Translations under genes and position numbers: made by a program | Notes under the pieces: model-generated | Seen by the model: the letters and a program-made list of their open reading frames with translations, nothing else | Databases searched by the model: none | What the model was told of the DNA's origin: nothing | Part shown: one piece after another, positions 24,836 through 33,245 of the stretch | Layout of the letters: the number at the start of each line of letters is the position of its first letter | How positions within the stretch are numbered: position 1 is the stretch's first letter | Assembly (NCBI GenBank): GCA_038202885.1 | Contig: JBBREP010000002.1 | Span: 1-64,000, forward strand | Length of the DNA: 64,000 nucleotides | Source of the DNA: JBBREP01 sp038202885 | GTDB lineage: Bacteria > Actinomycetota > Acidimicrobiia > IMCC26256 > PALSA-610 | Reading direction: 5' to 3'

Positions 24836-25744
24836 ATGGGCGCGCTCGACGGAAAAGTCATCGCCATCACCGGATCGGGTCGCGGCATCGGCCGCGCCGT
24901 CGCCGAGTTCTGCGCGTCGGAGGGAGCCGCGGTCGTCGTGAACGACTACGGCGTGTCGATCGACGGCCAGGAACCCACGAGTGAGGTCGCCGACGAGGTC
25001 GTGCAGGCGATCAAGGACGCGGGCGGCAAAGCCGTCGCCAACGCCAGCTCGGTCACCACGATGGCAGGCGGGGCCTCGATCGTGCAGAGCGCCATCGATA
25101 CGTTCGGGCGCCTCGACGGTGTCGTGGCCGTCGCCGGGATCCTGCGTGAGCGCATGTTCTTCAACATGAGCGAAGAGGAGTTCGACCCGGTCATCGAGAC
25201 GCACCTGAAGGGCACGTTCACCGTGTTCCGTGCCGCCGCCCCGGTATTTCGCGAGCAGAAGTCGGGCGCGTACGTGGCGTTCACCTCGGGTGCGTACGCC
25301 GGCTCGGTCGCGCAGGCGAACTACAGCGCGGCCAAGGGCGGCATCGTGTCGCTGGCGCGCTCGGTCGCCGCGGGCATGTTCAAGTACGGCGTGCGCTCCA
25401 ACGTGATCGCGCCAGTCGCGAAGAGCCGTATGTCGGGCAACGTGCCGTTCGGCATCGAGATGGGCGAGCCCGAAGACGTCGCGCCGATGGTGGGTTTCTT
25501 ACTCAGCGACCGCTCCGAAGGTGTCACCGGCCAGGTGTACACCGCGAACGGCAGCAAGATCGCGGTGTGGAACCAGCCCGTCGAGGTACGCGAGATGCGC
25601 ACCGAAGGCCGCTGGACCATCGACGGGATCGCCGAGCACTTCGACGAGATCGGTCAAGAGCCGATGGGCCTGCTCGCCGCCCTCGCCGAGCGCGAGGCCG
25701 CAGCCAAGCTCGCCAAGGAGACCGGCACCACCCCGAACCAGTAA
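24836..25744 (+). CDS. MFE-2-type short-chain dehydrogenase
   Basis: A 302-residue SDR with strong AGGAGG ribosome site. NAD motif TGSGRGIGRAVAEF, VVVNDYGVSIDGQEPTSEVADEVVQAI (MFE-2-like extended loop), AVAGILRERMFFNMSEEEFDPVIETHLKGTF, active site with NYSAAKGG, and 'GVTGQVYTANGSKIAVWNQP' before a C-terminal tail. The lengthened form and 'ILRERM..NM.E.E.D' wording match the SDR at 16660, so a 3-hydroxyacyl-CoA dehydrogenase role is likely. Here no hydratase gene is adjacent. A clean hairpin (25755-25803) follows the stop. Confidence 0.88.
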   Translation: MGALDGKVIAITGSGRGIGRAVAEFCASEGAAVVVNDYGVSIDGQEPTSEVADEVVQAIKDAGGKAVANASSVTTMAGGASIVQSAIDTFGRLDGVVAVAGILRERMFFNMSEEEFDPVIETHLKGTFTVFRAAAPVFREQKSGAYVAFTSGAYAGSVAQANYSAAKGGIVSLARSVAAGMFKYGVRSNVIAPVAKSRMSGNVPFGIEMGEPEDVAPMVGFLLSDRSEGVTGQVYTANGSKIAVWNQPVEVREMRTEGRWTIDGIAEHFDEIGQEPMGLLAALAEREAAAKLAKETGTTPNQ

Positions 25745-25754
25745 CACCCCAACT

Positions 25755-25803
25755 CCGTGGTCCCATCAGCACGCAGTTTTCTGCCCTCCCGATGGGACCA
25801 CGG
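25755..25803 (+). terminator. hairpin after SDR gene
   Basis: Perfect 13-bp inverted repeat: CCGTGGTCCCATC (25755-25767) and its complement (25791-25803) with a 23-base loop containing a short T run. It begins 10 bases beyond the SDR stop. A probable terminator separating it from the mutarotase gene. Confidence 0.7.
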
Positions 25804-25832
25804 GCGCGTGGGGTGCGCGGGGCGCACGTACG

Positions 25833-26771
25833 ATGCCGCCGATGCTCTCAGTAGTCGACGGTGAAGCTGCGGTCACGCTGCGAGCAGGAGACCTCGACGC
25901 CACGGTGCTGCCGTCGTTCGGGATGCTCGGCGTCTCGTTACGCCACCGCGGCGACGAGGTGCTCGCGCTCCCCCGACCGATCGAGGGGTTTCGGACGGGG
26001 AGCTCAACGGGCATGCCGCTGCTGTACCCGTGGGCGAATCGACTCGGCGAGCGCGCCTACCGAGTGGGCACGACCAAGGTCGATCTCGACGGCCTCGACC
26101 TTCCTACCGACCCCAACGGCCTGCCGATTCATGGCCTCCTGCACGCGCGGCCCTTCGACATCGTGCGCATCGAACCCAGTCGCTGCACCGCCGAACTCGA
26201 CGTCAGCCGCGACCGCGAGCTCCTGCGCGCGTTCCCGTTCCCGCACCGACTTCGCATCGACGTGCGCATCGCACCGCATGCGCTCACTGTGGCAACGACG
26301 GTCACGCCGACCGCGCGCCGAGCGGTTCCGATCTCGTTCGGATGGCATCCGTTTCTCACGCTCCCCGGCACACCGCGAGCAAAGTGGCAGCTGCGGTTGC
26401 CGTCGTGCGAGCGCCACATCCTCGACGATCACCTCCTGCCGACCGGCGCCACAACGACCCAGCCGCGCGGCTCCTCGCCGATCGGGAAACGCACCTACGA
26501 CGATCATTTCGCGCTGGGCCGCGATCGTCGCTTCGTGATCAGCGACAGTCGCCGCACAATCGAAATCGCGTTCGACCGCGGCTACCCACATGCGCAGATC
26601 TACCTGCCCGGCCCCAATGCATCGCTCACCGGCGACTTCATCTGCATCGAGCCAATGACGGCGCCGACGAACGCACTCGTCGACGGCACCGCACCGCTGT
26701 GCGCCTCGGTCGACTCGTACCGCGCCGTCTTCACCATCGCCATCTCGCGCGGCGGATCGTCTCTGGCCTAG
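25833..26771 (+). CDS. aldose 1-epimerase (mutarotase) family protein
   Basis: A 312-residue beta-sandwich protein. Pattern: TVLPSFGMLGVSLRHRGDEVL, GMPLLYPWANRLGERAY (substrate arginine), LPIHGLLHARPFDI (His), ISFGWHPFLTLPG (catalytic His), YDDHFALG and FICIEPMTAPTNAL (catalytic Glu). It interconverts alpha and beta anomers of aldoses. The ATG at 25833 has a second ATG three codons later. The 151 bases after it hold the 82-nt repeat described at 26782. Confidence 0.9.
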   Translation: MPPMLSVVDGEAAVTLRAGDLDATVLPSFGMLGVSLRHRGDEVLALPRPIEGFRTGSSTGMPLLYPWANRLGERAYRVGTTKVDLDGLDLPTDPNGLPIHGLLHARPFDIVRIEPSRCTAELDVSRDRELLRAFPFPHRLRIDVRIAPHALTVATTVTPTARRAVPISFGWHPFLTLPGTPRAKWQLRLPSCERHILDDHLLPTGATTTQPRGSSPIGKRTYDDHFALGRDRRFVISDSRRTIEIAFDRGYPHAQIYLPGPNASLTGDFICIEPMTAPTNALVDGTAPLCASVDSYRAVFTIAISRGGSSLA

Positions 26772-26781
26772 CCGCCGACAT

Positions 26782-26863
26782 GCGGCGACCGAAGCAGCCG
26801 AGGAGCGAGGGACGAGTGAGATCGGTGCGCAGGCAGCTCGCCAGCGCCGGACGAAGTAGGCGC
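26782..26863 (+). repeat. 82-nt dispersed element, intergenic copy
   Basis: Matches 60507-60588 over 82 bases without gaps, 72 identical. It starts GCGGCGACCGAAGC and ends GCGCCGGACGAAGTAGGCGC, which can fold as GCGCC/GGCGC. It lies between the mutarotase stop and the CoA-transferase start; the second copy lies inside a coding region. Confidence 0.9.
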
Positions 26864-26922
26864 ACGAGGTAGCGCGTCTCTGGCCTGACGGGGGCGTCAG
26901 TTGCGTTGTAGTTTGCGCGGCC

Positions 26923-29406
26923 GTGGCTCAAGCGCTTGACGGCATTCGCATTCTCGATCTTTCGTGGGGCATCGCCGGGCCGCTCGGCGTGCTGATGCTC
27001 GCCGAGCACGGCGCCGACGTGCTCAAGGTGGAACCACCGGGCGGCGATCCCTTCCGCGCCTACGACGGCTACACCGTGTGGAACCGCAGCCGACGTTCGA
27101 TCAACGTCGATCTGAAACACGCCGATGGCGCCGACGTGTTCGAGCGTCTCGTGCGCAGTGCCGACGTGGTGGTGGAGAGCTTCCGACCCGGGGTCATGGA
27201 TCGTCTCGGCTTTGGATACGACCGCCTCGCCAAGATCAACGAACGCGCGGTGCTGCTGTCGATCCCGGCATATCCCGACGGGCATCGGCTCGCGCAACGT
27301 CCGGGCTACGACGCGCTCGTGCAAGCCAGCTCAGGCCAGATGTGGGAGCAACCGGGCTGGCGGATGGGTCCGATCTTCCTGCACATGCCGATGCCGTCGA
27401 TGGGCGCCGCATATCTCGTGCCGATCGGGATCACGACGGCGTTGCTCGCACGCGAACGCACCGGTCGTGGGCAACATGTGACCACGAGCCTGTTCCAGGG
27501 CGCGCTGCTGTACACGACGCAGATCTGGCAGGAGGTCGAACACGCCGACGCGCAATTTCATGAGTTGATGGGCAAGAGCTATCCGCCGGGCATCCATCAG
27601 CAGATGATCTTCGAATGCGCGAACCACCAGTTCCTGCACCTCTCGGTGATGAGCGGACTCACGCCCACCAAGAGCCTCGACGACATTCTCGGGCTCGCCG
27701 ACGCGCCCGACCCATTCACGTTCATGGCGATGCCGGCCGAAGAGCGCGAGCAGATCAACGTGCGCAGGCGCGAGCGATTCGTCGAATGTGATCGCGACGC
27801 GCTCGTGGCCGAGTTGCGTGAGCACAACCACGCGGTCGAGCCGGTGATCGCGCCGCACGAGATGTTGTCGCACCCGCAGACGATCGCGAACGACATGGTC
27901 GCGACACTGGTTGATCCCGCGCACGGCAGCACCACCCAGTTGGGGATCCCGATCCATTTGCTCGGCACCCCGGGCGCGATTCAAGGGCCGCAACCGAGCG
28001 TCGGCGCACACACCGCCGAGATTCTCGGTGAACTCGGTTACTCGGCTGAGGCGATCGCGAGCCTAACGAACGGAGCGTGCGCGGCGGAACCATCGTCGGC
28101 CACCGCGACAAAGCGTGCAGAACCCGTGCCCACGACAGTCACACGACCGACACGAGTGCGAGTCGATGCCGGGAGCGCCGGCAATGCACTTTCGGGCCTG
28201 CGCGTGCTCGACTTCGGGCAATATCTCGCGGGCCCGTTCGGGCCCATGATCCTCGGCGACCTCGGCGCCGACGTCATCAAGATCGAGCCCGTCGGCGGCG
28301 ACAGCATGCGACTCGCATCGAAACCGTTCTTCGGTTGCCAGCGCGGCAAGCGTTCGCTCGCGCTGAACCTCAAGGATGCGGCCGGGCTCGCAGTGGCGCA
28401 GCGCCTGATCGCGTCGGCCGACGTGGTGCACCACAACATGACCCGCGGCGTGGCGACAAAGCTCGGCATCGACGATGCGGCGTGCCGTGCACTGCGATCC
28501 GACATCATCTACTGCAACACCTACGCCTACGGACTGCCCGATCCGCTCGGACGATTCGGCGGTCTCGATCCGCTGTATCAGGCGTCGGCCGGACTCGAGT
28601 ACGAGGCCGGCGCGGTCGCCGAAGGCAACGCACCGCTCTACTACCGATTCGGCATGTGCGACGCCTCGAACGCGCTGCTCTCGGTTGTCGGCGTGTTGCT
28701 CGCTCTCGCGCATCGGGCGCGCACCGGCGAAGGCCAAGCGCTGTGGACATCGCTCCACGACGGTGGCCTCGTCTTCTCCAGCGACGTGTGGCTCGCGGCC
28801 GACGGCACGCCGTGGGACCGTCCCCGGCTCGACGCTGAACTCCTCGGGACCGACGCGCTGTACCGCCTGTACCGCACTCAGGACGACGGCTGGCTGTGCA
28901 TCGCGGCCGGGCGCGACGACGCGTGGCGCGCGCTGTGCGCGACGCTCGGGGTCGCCGACCTCGCCGACGACCCGCGCTTGGTAACTGCGAGTTCGCGTAC
29001 GCAGCATCGCCGCCAGATCGAGTCGGCGCTCGAGCCGATCTTTCGCACCAAGACGGCGCGCTACTGGTCTCGCCTGCTCGACGACGCGGGAGTACCGAAC
29101 GAGGTACCGATCGACTCGTTCGACGGGCGCACCGTGCTTTCCGACGCCGACAACGTGGCGCTTGGCCTCGTCGCCGAATACACCCATCCCGTGCTCGGCG
29201 CGATGCGCCAGAACGGCATGCTGATCGGACTTTCCGACACGCCGTCGCGCATTGCCGGACCGCCGCCGCTCGTTGGTCAGCACTCGCGCGAGATCCTCGA
29301 CGCGGCGGGCTACAGCACGGGCGAGATCGACGACCTGATGCGCAGCGGCGTCGCCTACGAACCCGATGCCGACCTCGTGGCGTACCGCGAACGCTTCGCC
29401 AATTGA
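26923..29406 (+). CDS. double-domain class III (CaiB/BaiF) CoA transferase
   Basis: An 827-residue fusion of two family III CoA-transferase units (about 1-385 and 422-827), joined by an Ala/Thr/Pro linker. Each starts with 'L.GIRILDLSW..AGPLG...LAEHGADVLKVEPPGGD' and has 'R.RTGRGQ/GEGQ'. Family enzymes form an acyl-CoA intermediate on one Asp. In the second unit this residue appears present (D580, GMCDASNAL). In the first unit the matching place reads MPMPSMGAAY with Met157 instead of Asp, so it may be inactive. It probably moves CoA between carboxylic acids; the substrate is unknown. The next gene overlaps by TTGA. Confidence 0.88.
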   Translation: MAQALDGIRILDLSWGIAGPLGVLMLAEHGADVLKVEPPGGDPFRAYDGYTVWNRSRRSINVDLKHADGADVFERLVRSADVVVESFRPGVMDRLGFGYDRLAKINERAVLLSIPAYPDGHRLAQRPGYDALVQASSGQMWEQPGWRMGPIFLHMPMPSMGAAYLVPIGITTALLARERTGRGQHVTTSLFQGALLYTTQIWQEVEHADAQFHELMGKSYPPGIHQQMIFECANHQFLHLSVMSGLTPTKSLDDILGLADAPDPFTFMAMPAEEREQINVRRRERFVECDRDALVAELREHNHAVEPVIAPHEMLSHPQTIANDMVATLVDPAHGSTTQLGIPIHLLGTPGAIQGPQPSVGAHTAEILGELGYSAEAIASLTNGACAAEPSSATATKRAEPVPTTVTRPTRVRVDAGSAGNALSGLRVLDFGQYLAGPFGPMILGDLGADVIKIEPVGGDSMRLASKPFFGCQRGKRSLALNLKDAAGLAVAQRLIASADVVHHNMTRGVATKLGIDDAACRALRSDIIYCNTYAYGLPDPLGRFGGLDPLYQASAGLEYEAGAVAEGNAPLYYRFGMCDASNALLSVVGVLLALAHRARTGEGQALWTSLHDGGLVFSSDVWLAADGTPWDRPRLDAELLGTDALYRLYRTQDDGWLCIAAGRDDAWRALCATLGVADLADDPRLVTASSRTQHRRQIESALEPIFRTKTARYWSRLLDDAGVPNEVPIDSFDGRTVLSDADNVALGLVAEYTHPVLGAMRQNGMLIGLSDTPSRIAGPPPLVGQHSREILDAAGYSTGEIDDLMRSGVAYEPDADLVAYRERFAN

Positions 29407-30461
29407 CCCGACACCCGACGCTGCGACCGCAACTCTTGGCGCCCGGCGGAGAGGTCGGATTCCTCGGTGCGACGGCGATCCCGGCGGAGCTGTACTTCGT
29501 AACGCGCGTTCCCGTCGTGCTCGTGGGGATGGGTTATCCGGGTCGTGTCGATTGGACGTTGCTCGCCGCCGCAGGTGTCGCCCACGTGGTGTGTCTCACA
29601 CACGACGTTCCGCCGTACGACGCGTCACCGGTTCGCGCGCACGGTGTGGCGCTCCAGGATCTGTTCGCGCGAACCGACGGCCCCGATGATCCCGTCGCCG
29701 AGCTGGAGCGCGTCATGCGCGCGGCACACATCGTTGTCGAGGCCGTCGGACGCGGCGAGGGCGTGGCCGTGCATTGTCGCGGCGGACGGGGACGAGCCGG
29801 CACCGTGCTCGGCGTCGCGCTCGTACAACTCGGCCTCGATCCGGTCAGCGTCGTCGACTACTTCGACGCGCTCCACCGCATGCGTGGCAAAGGCGGCTGG
29901 CCCGAACATCCCTGGCAAGCCAACACGATCCTCAGATGCGTCGTTTTACCCCTCTATATGTGGGTCAAACGACGCACGGGTGCACTAATCCAACATGAGG
30001 TCGACGGCCGCGGCGCCGAGGCCGTTGGCGTTGCCGAGATTCTCGGCGGTGCCGAAGGGCCGCACGGTGCCGCCGTCGGTGAGGATGTAGTAGCCCAGGC
30101 CACTCGCCACGGCCCGAATTCGCAGACTCGAACCCGATACCGCGGGCGGACGAGCAAACGCGAGGCTGCCGCGGAACGGCACGCCGAATGCGAAGATGCC
30201 GCCATCGCGGGCCACGAGCCAATAGCCCTTGCCGTCGGCCGATGCCGTCATCGACGCCACCGGCTGCCAGAGGTGCATCGCGCCCGTCGAGCCATGGAAA
30301 TGTGCGTCACCGAAACTGAACACGCCACCATCGGCGGCCACGAACCAATAGCCGTGGCCCGACGCGGTCGGCGTGAGATCGAGCACCGGAGCATTGAGAC
30401 GCATCGCGCCCGTCGAGCCGTAGAAGTGCGCGTCACCGAAACTGAACACGCCACCGTCTGA
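29403..30461 (+). CDS. tyrosine/dual-specificity phosphatase-like protein with abnormal 3' end
   Basis: From a TTG overlapping the CoA-transferase stop, the frame encodes VGFLGATAIPAELYFVTRVPVVLVGMGYPG, then 'HVVCLTHDVPPYD' and the phosphatase loop VHCRGGRGRAGT (Cys125, Arg131; H-C-x5-R). Recognisable homology ends near 'GGWPEHPWQANTILRCV' (about base 29940). The frame then stays open to 30461, reading through a terminator-like hairpin (29937-29976) and antisense to the protease repeats. That part looks non-coding, so the real C-terminus was probably lost by a frameshift or stop loss, or translation truly runs on. Other frames stop at 29986-29997. Confidence 0.6.
   Translation: MTRHPTLRPQLLAPGGEVGFLGATAIPAELYFVTRVPVVLVGMGYPGRVDWTLLAAAGVAHVVCLTHDVPPYDASPVRAHGVALQDLFARTDGPDDPVAELERVMRAAHIVVEAVGRGEGVAVHCRGGRGRAGTVLGVALVQLGLDPVSVVDYFDALHRMRGKGGWPEHPWQANTILRCVVLPLYMWVKRRTGALIQHEVDGRGAEAVGVAEILGGAEGPHGAAVGEDVVAQATRHGPNSQTRTRYRGRTSKREAAAERHAECEDAAIAGHEPIALAVGRCRHRRHRLPEVHRARRAMEMCVTETEHATIGGHEPIAVARRGRREIEHRSIETHRARRAVEVRVTETEHATV
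29937..29976. terminator. hairpin downstream of the protease gene
   Basis: Stem of TGCGTCGTTT (29937-29946) with its complement (29967-29976), one mismatch, then ACCC/GGGT and a 10-base AT-rich loop. It begins 8 bases beyond the protease stop on the minus strand and lies at the expected end of the convergent phosphatase gene, so it can serve both. Confidence 0.7.
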
Positions 30462-31850
30462 CCCGAGGAGCCAATAGCCGCGACCGGTTGCGGTCCGTGC
30501 GATCGCGACGATCGCGCCGTTGAGGTGCACGCGATGAATATCGCCGTAGGGCCGCGCGTCGCCGAACGTGTGCACGTGCCCGTCGGCGGTCGCGAGCCAA
30601 TAGCCGCGACCCGTGACTGTCGCGGCCGACCCGACGACAGGCGAGCTGAGTGCCGCGCGCGACAGGTCGCCGTACCAGTGAGCACCACCGTGGCCCTGCA
30701 CCCGTCCGTTGGCCGCGACGGCCCAGTAGCCAGTGCCTTCGGTGCCGCCGAGCACCGCGCTCGAGGGATTGACGAAGCCGTGTCCGTAGTACGCGTCCCA
30801 GCCGGGTGTGCCGAGATCGGTCGCGGTCGCCTCGAGGCGCCGTGTCACGTCACCGGCGTGGAACTTTGGTTCGTGCGCGTACACGAGTGCCGCCGCGGCC
30901 GACACGAACGGTGCGGCCATCGAGGTACCGGACGCGTACGCATACGACGCGTCGCTGCTCGACCAACTCGACAAGATGTTGACGCCGGGCGCGGCCAAGT
31001 CGACGTACGCGCCGTACTGCGAGAAGGAAGCTCGCGCCAGGCTGCTGTCGACCGCGGCGACGGCGATGGCTTCGGGGTAGGCCGCCGGATACAGCGGTGC
31101 GTTACCCGATTCGGCATCGTTGCCGGCCGCCGCGACCACGACCGCGCCCTTGCTGTTCGCGTATTGCATCGCCTGTTCCAGCGACGGTGACGCCGTGGGG
31201 CCGCCGAGGCTGAGGTTGACGACGCGTGCGCCGTGGTCGGCGGCGTAGATGATCCCCGACGCGACGTCGCTCGTGTAACCCGAGCCCGACGCATCGAGCA
31301 CGCGCACCGGCAGGATGCGCACGCTCGGCGCGCCACCAAGACCACCAACCCCGTTGCTGCGCGCAGCAATGATGCCGGCCACGTGGGTGCCGTGGCCGTT
31401 GGGATCGCTCATGCCGTCACCACCGGCGCTGACGAAATCGGTGCCGTGCAGCACCGCGCCGGCGAGATCCTGGTGCGTGGCGCGCACGCCAGAGTCGACG
31501 ACGGCCACCGTGACACCCGCGCCGGTGGTGGTCGGCCACGCCGCCTTGTACGAGGCTGCGTCGAGCCCCCACTGTGCGGCTTCGTTGGGGTCGTCGAGGC
31601 TTGTGACCGTGCTGTCGATCTCGGCACCGTCAGGAGCTTTGGTGAACGGCGCCACTGAGAACCGCTCGACCCGCAACCGGGGGCCGTCGTGCACCACGCG
31701 CCAGAAGTGCGCGCCTCGGGGAGTGGCCATGGCCTCAGCCCGCGGCAGCGGCTGCACGGCAACCACGCCGGTCGCCAGACCCGCCACCATGGCCGCGGCC
31801 ACCACGCAGCGCGGTGCCCACCTACGCAGCCCGCGGTGCTCGCCTCCCAT
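29985..31850 (-). CDS. secreted subtilisin-like serine protease with C-terminal propeller repeats
   Basis: A 621-residue protein from ATG 31850 (ATG 31922 would add 24 residues). Signal peptide about residues 13-40 ending AEA. S8 peptidase with catalytic D119 (VAVVDSGV), H153 (NGHGTHVAG), oxyanion N244 (AAAGND) and S310 (SGTSMAAP). After residue ~370 come six repeats of ~48 residues built on 'GYWLV..DGGVFSFGDAHFYGSTG', a blade-like repeat common on actinobacterial secreted proteins. It probably acts outside the cell, the repeats holding it to a surface or substrate. The GGAGGT just before the ATG leaves almost no spacing, so the start is uncertain. Confidence 0.9.
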   Translation of the reverse strand: MGGEHRGLRRWAPRCVVAAAMVAGLATGVVAVQPLPRAEAMATPRGAHFWRVVHDGPRLRVERFSVAPFTKAPDGAEIDSTVTSLDDPNEAAQWGLDAASYKAAWPTTTGAGVTVAVVDSGVRATHQDLAGAVLHGTDFVSAGGDGMSDPNGHGTHVAGIIAARSNGVGGLGGAPSVRILPVRVLDASGSGYTSDVASGIIYAADHGARVVNLSLGGPTASPSLEQAMQYANSKGAVVVAAAGNDAESGNAPLYPAAYPEAIAVAAVDSSLARASFSQYGAYVDLAAPGVNILSSWSSSDASYAYASGTSMAAPFVSAAAALVYAHEPKFHAGDVTRRLEATATDLGTPGWDAYYGHGFVNPSSAVLGGTEGTGYWAVAANGRVQGHGGAHWYGDLSRAALSSPVVGSAATVTGRGYWLATADGHVHTFGDARPYGDIHRVHLNGAIVAIARTATGRGYWLLGSDGGVFSFGDAHFYGSTGAMRLNAPVLDLTPTASGHGYWFVAADGGVFSFGDAHFHGSTGAMHLWQPVASMTASADGKGYWLVARDGGIFAFGVPFRGSLAFARPPAVSGSSLRIRAVASGLGYYILTDGGTVRPFGTAENLGNANGLGAAAVDLMLD

Positions 31851-31925
31851 ACCTCCAATTTCGACACGCTCCGCGACATTCCTGAGCGAAGAATCGCGCG
31901 CTGCGTAGTGCATTTGAGCCAATTG

Positions 31926-31990
31926 GCGCGTCTGATTGCACCACGCGGCGCATAGCGCCGTGTGGTGCAGAGGAAAACCGGGAGTGGGGG
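31926..31990 (-). repeat. 65-nt palindromic element, copy B
   Basis: Reverse-strand copy. Stem 31937-31950 with 31956-31969 (one G-T pair), loop CATAG on the + strand, flanks GGTTTTCCTC and AATCA read on the minus strand. It matches copy C at 51 of 65 positions without gaps. It starts 10 bases beyond the HDOD gene stop, in the same orientation as that gene. Confidence 0.9.
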
Positions 31991-32000
31991 CCGGGGCGGC

Positions 32001-32837
32001 TTAGGGGGTGAAGGTGGCGAGCACCTCGGCTCGACGGCCCTCGGTCAGGGCGCAGATCTCGTCGAAGGCGTCCGAGCTGAGCGAGAGCTCGGCCATGGCG
32101 TGCGCAAAGGTCTCCACGTCGCTGTTGTCGTCGTCGCCACCGCGCACGAGCTTGGCGATCACGTCGGCGAGATGGACGCCATAGGCAATCGGTGCCAGCG
32201 AGATTCCGGGTGTGTGGTGATAGGTGACGCCGCGCACGAGCGAGTCGGGCAACGTCCAACACTGGAGGATCAAACCGCCGAGTTCAGCGTGCTGTACCCC
32301 GAGGACTTCGGCCTCGACGTCCAAACGGGTGCGGCCTTGAGCGCTCCGTTCGGCGAGCGCGGCGAGCAGGTCGTCGGAAAGGAAGCGACTCATCACAAGC
32401 TTGCCGACGTCGTGCAGGAGTGCGGCGGTGACGGTTTCGGCTGGCAACACCGCGGGCGCGCGCCGCACCAACAATTCGGCGGCCACCGTCGCGGCAACGG
32501 AATGCTCCCAGAGTTCGCCTTCGGCGAGGCCGTACTCGGGGATCGCCCGCGCCACACGGCTTCGCACGTTGGTGCCGAACGCCATGGCCGTGACCGGTCC
32601 AGCACCGAGGCGGACCACCGCGTCGCGCACCGTCGTGATCGGCGTACGACTGGCGCTCCACGACGAGTTGGCGGCACGCAGCACCACCGCCGTGATCGCC
32701 TGGTCGAGTTCCACCACCTTGACGATCGCAGCGAGGTCGGGCTCCTCCAAGCACATCAAGCGAGCGAGCTGGAGTGCGCTTGCCGGTAGCGGTTCCAGAC
32801 ACGACGCTGCGTGCGTGATCTCATCGAGGTCGATCAT
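32001..32837 (-). CDS. HDOD-domain signalling protein
   Basis: A 278-residue protein whose bulk is an HDOD (HD-related output) domain: CLEPLPASALQLARLMCLEEPDLAAIVKVVELDQAITAVVLRAANSS, TTVRDAVVRLGAGPVTAMAFG, and AALLHDVGKLVMSR with the remaining HD-like dyad. HDOD proteins act in signalling and stress responses without known catalysis. The start at ATG 32837 has AAGGA upstream. Two 19-bp direct repeats lie just upstream (32868-32909) and may control it. Confidence 0.88.
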   Translation of the reverse strand: MIDLDEITHAASCLEPLPASALQLARLMCLEEPDLAAIVKVVELDQAITAVVLRAANSSWSASRTPITTVRDAVVRLGAGPVTAMAFGTNVRSRVARAIPEYGLAEGELWEHSVAATVAAELLVRRAPAVLPAETVTAALLHDVGKLVMSRFLSDDLLAALAERSAQGRTRLDVEAEVLGVQHAELGGLILQCWTLPDSLVRGVTYHHTPGISLAPIAYGVHLADVIAKLVRGGDDDNSDVETFAHAMAELSLSSDAFDEICALTEGRRAEVLATFTP

Positions 32838-32867
32838 CAGGATCCTTCGCAGTCGCGTCCGCGACGG

Positions 32868-32909
32868 GTCGACCCAAACTGGATCGACGAGTCGACCCAA
32901 AGTGGATCG
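32868..32909. repeat. two 19-bp direct repeats upstream of the HDOD gene
   Basis: GTCGACCCAAACTGGATCG at 32868-32886 and GTCGACCCAAAGTGGATCG at 32891-32909, one mismatch, 23-bp period (about two helical turns), starting 31 bases before the HDOD start. They look like paired activator or repressor sites. Confidence 0.65.
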
Positions 32910-32944
32910 GCCACTCGATCTGCGTCCTGAACGGGCCGTTTGGG

Positions 32945-33196
32945 TTAGTCGCCCACGGCCTCGCCGAGTTCACGCAGTGCCGCGGCGAGTGCGGCTCGCA
33001 GGCGGCGCGCCGTTGCGGGCGCCAGATGTGCGACAAGCCCGTAGCCAGCGCGGCCCGACTCCTCGACGGTGAGCACGACCCGCGGTTCATCGCAACCCTC
33101 GCAGTCGTCGCTGAGCGCGACGGCCCACGACACGGGCTGGCGCTCCACGTCGTCGGCGGGGTGGTCATCGATGGCATCGTCGATCGAACGGCGCAC
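32945..33196 (-). CDS. small hypothetical protein
   Basis: An 83-residue protein from a GTG with GGAG 5 bases upstream. Strand-rich centre (PVSWAVALSDDCEGCDEPRVVLTVEES) with a CEGC pair, then GYGLVAHLAPATARRLRAALAAALRELGEAVGD, a helix that resembles the end of small actinobacterial 'HLxPxxARxLAxAL' proteins of unknown function. It lies between the HDOD and YhhN genes on the same strand, 49 bases after the YhhN stop. Confidence 0.65.
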   Translation of the reverse strand: MRRSIDDAIDDHPADDVERQPVSWAVALSDDCEGCDEPRVVLTVEESGRAGYGLVAHLAPATARRLRAALAAALRELGEAVGD

Positions 33197-33245
33197 GGAA
33201 TCTCCTCGGGAGCGGCCAACGCGGGCAACGAAACGGAACCGTCGG

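Noticed and set aside
29977..30461. C-terminal domain of the phosphatase
   Set aside because: Composition (Arg/His/Glu-rich) is that of an antisense shadow of the protease repeats, so no domain is claimed there.
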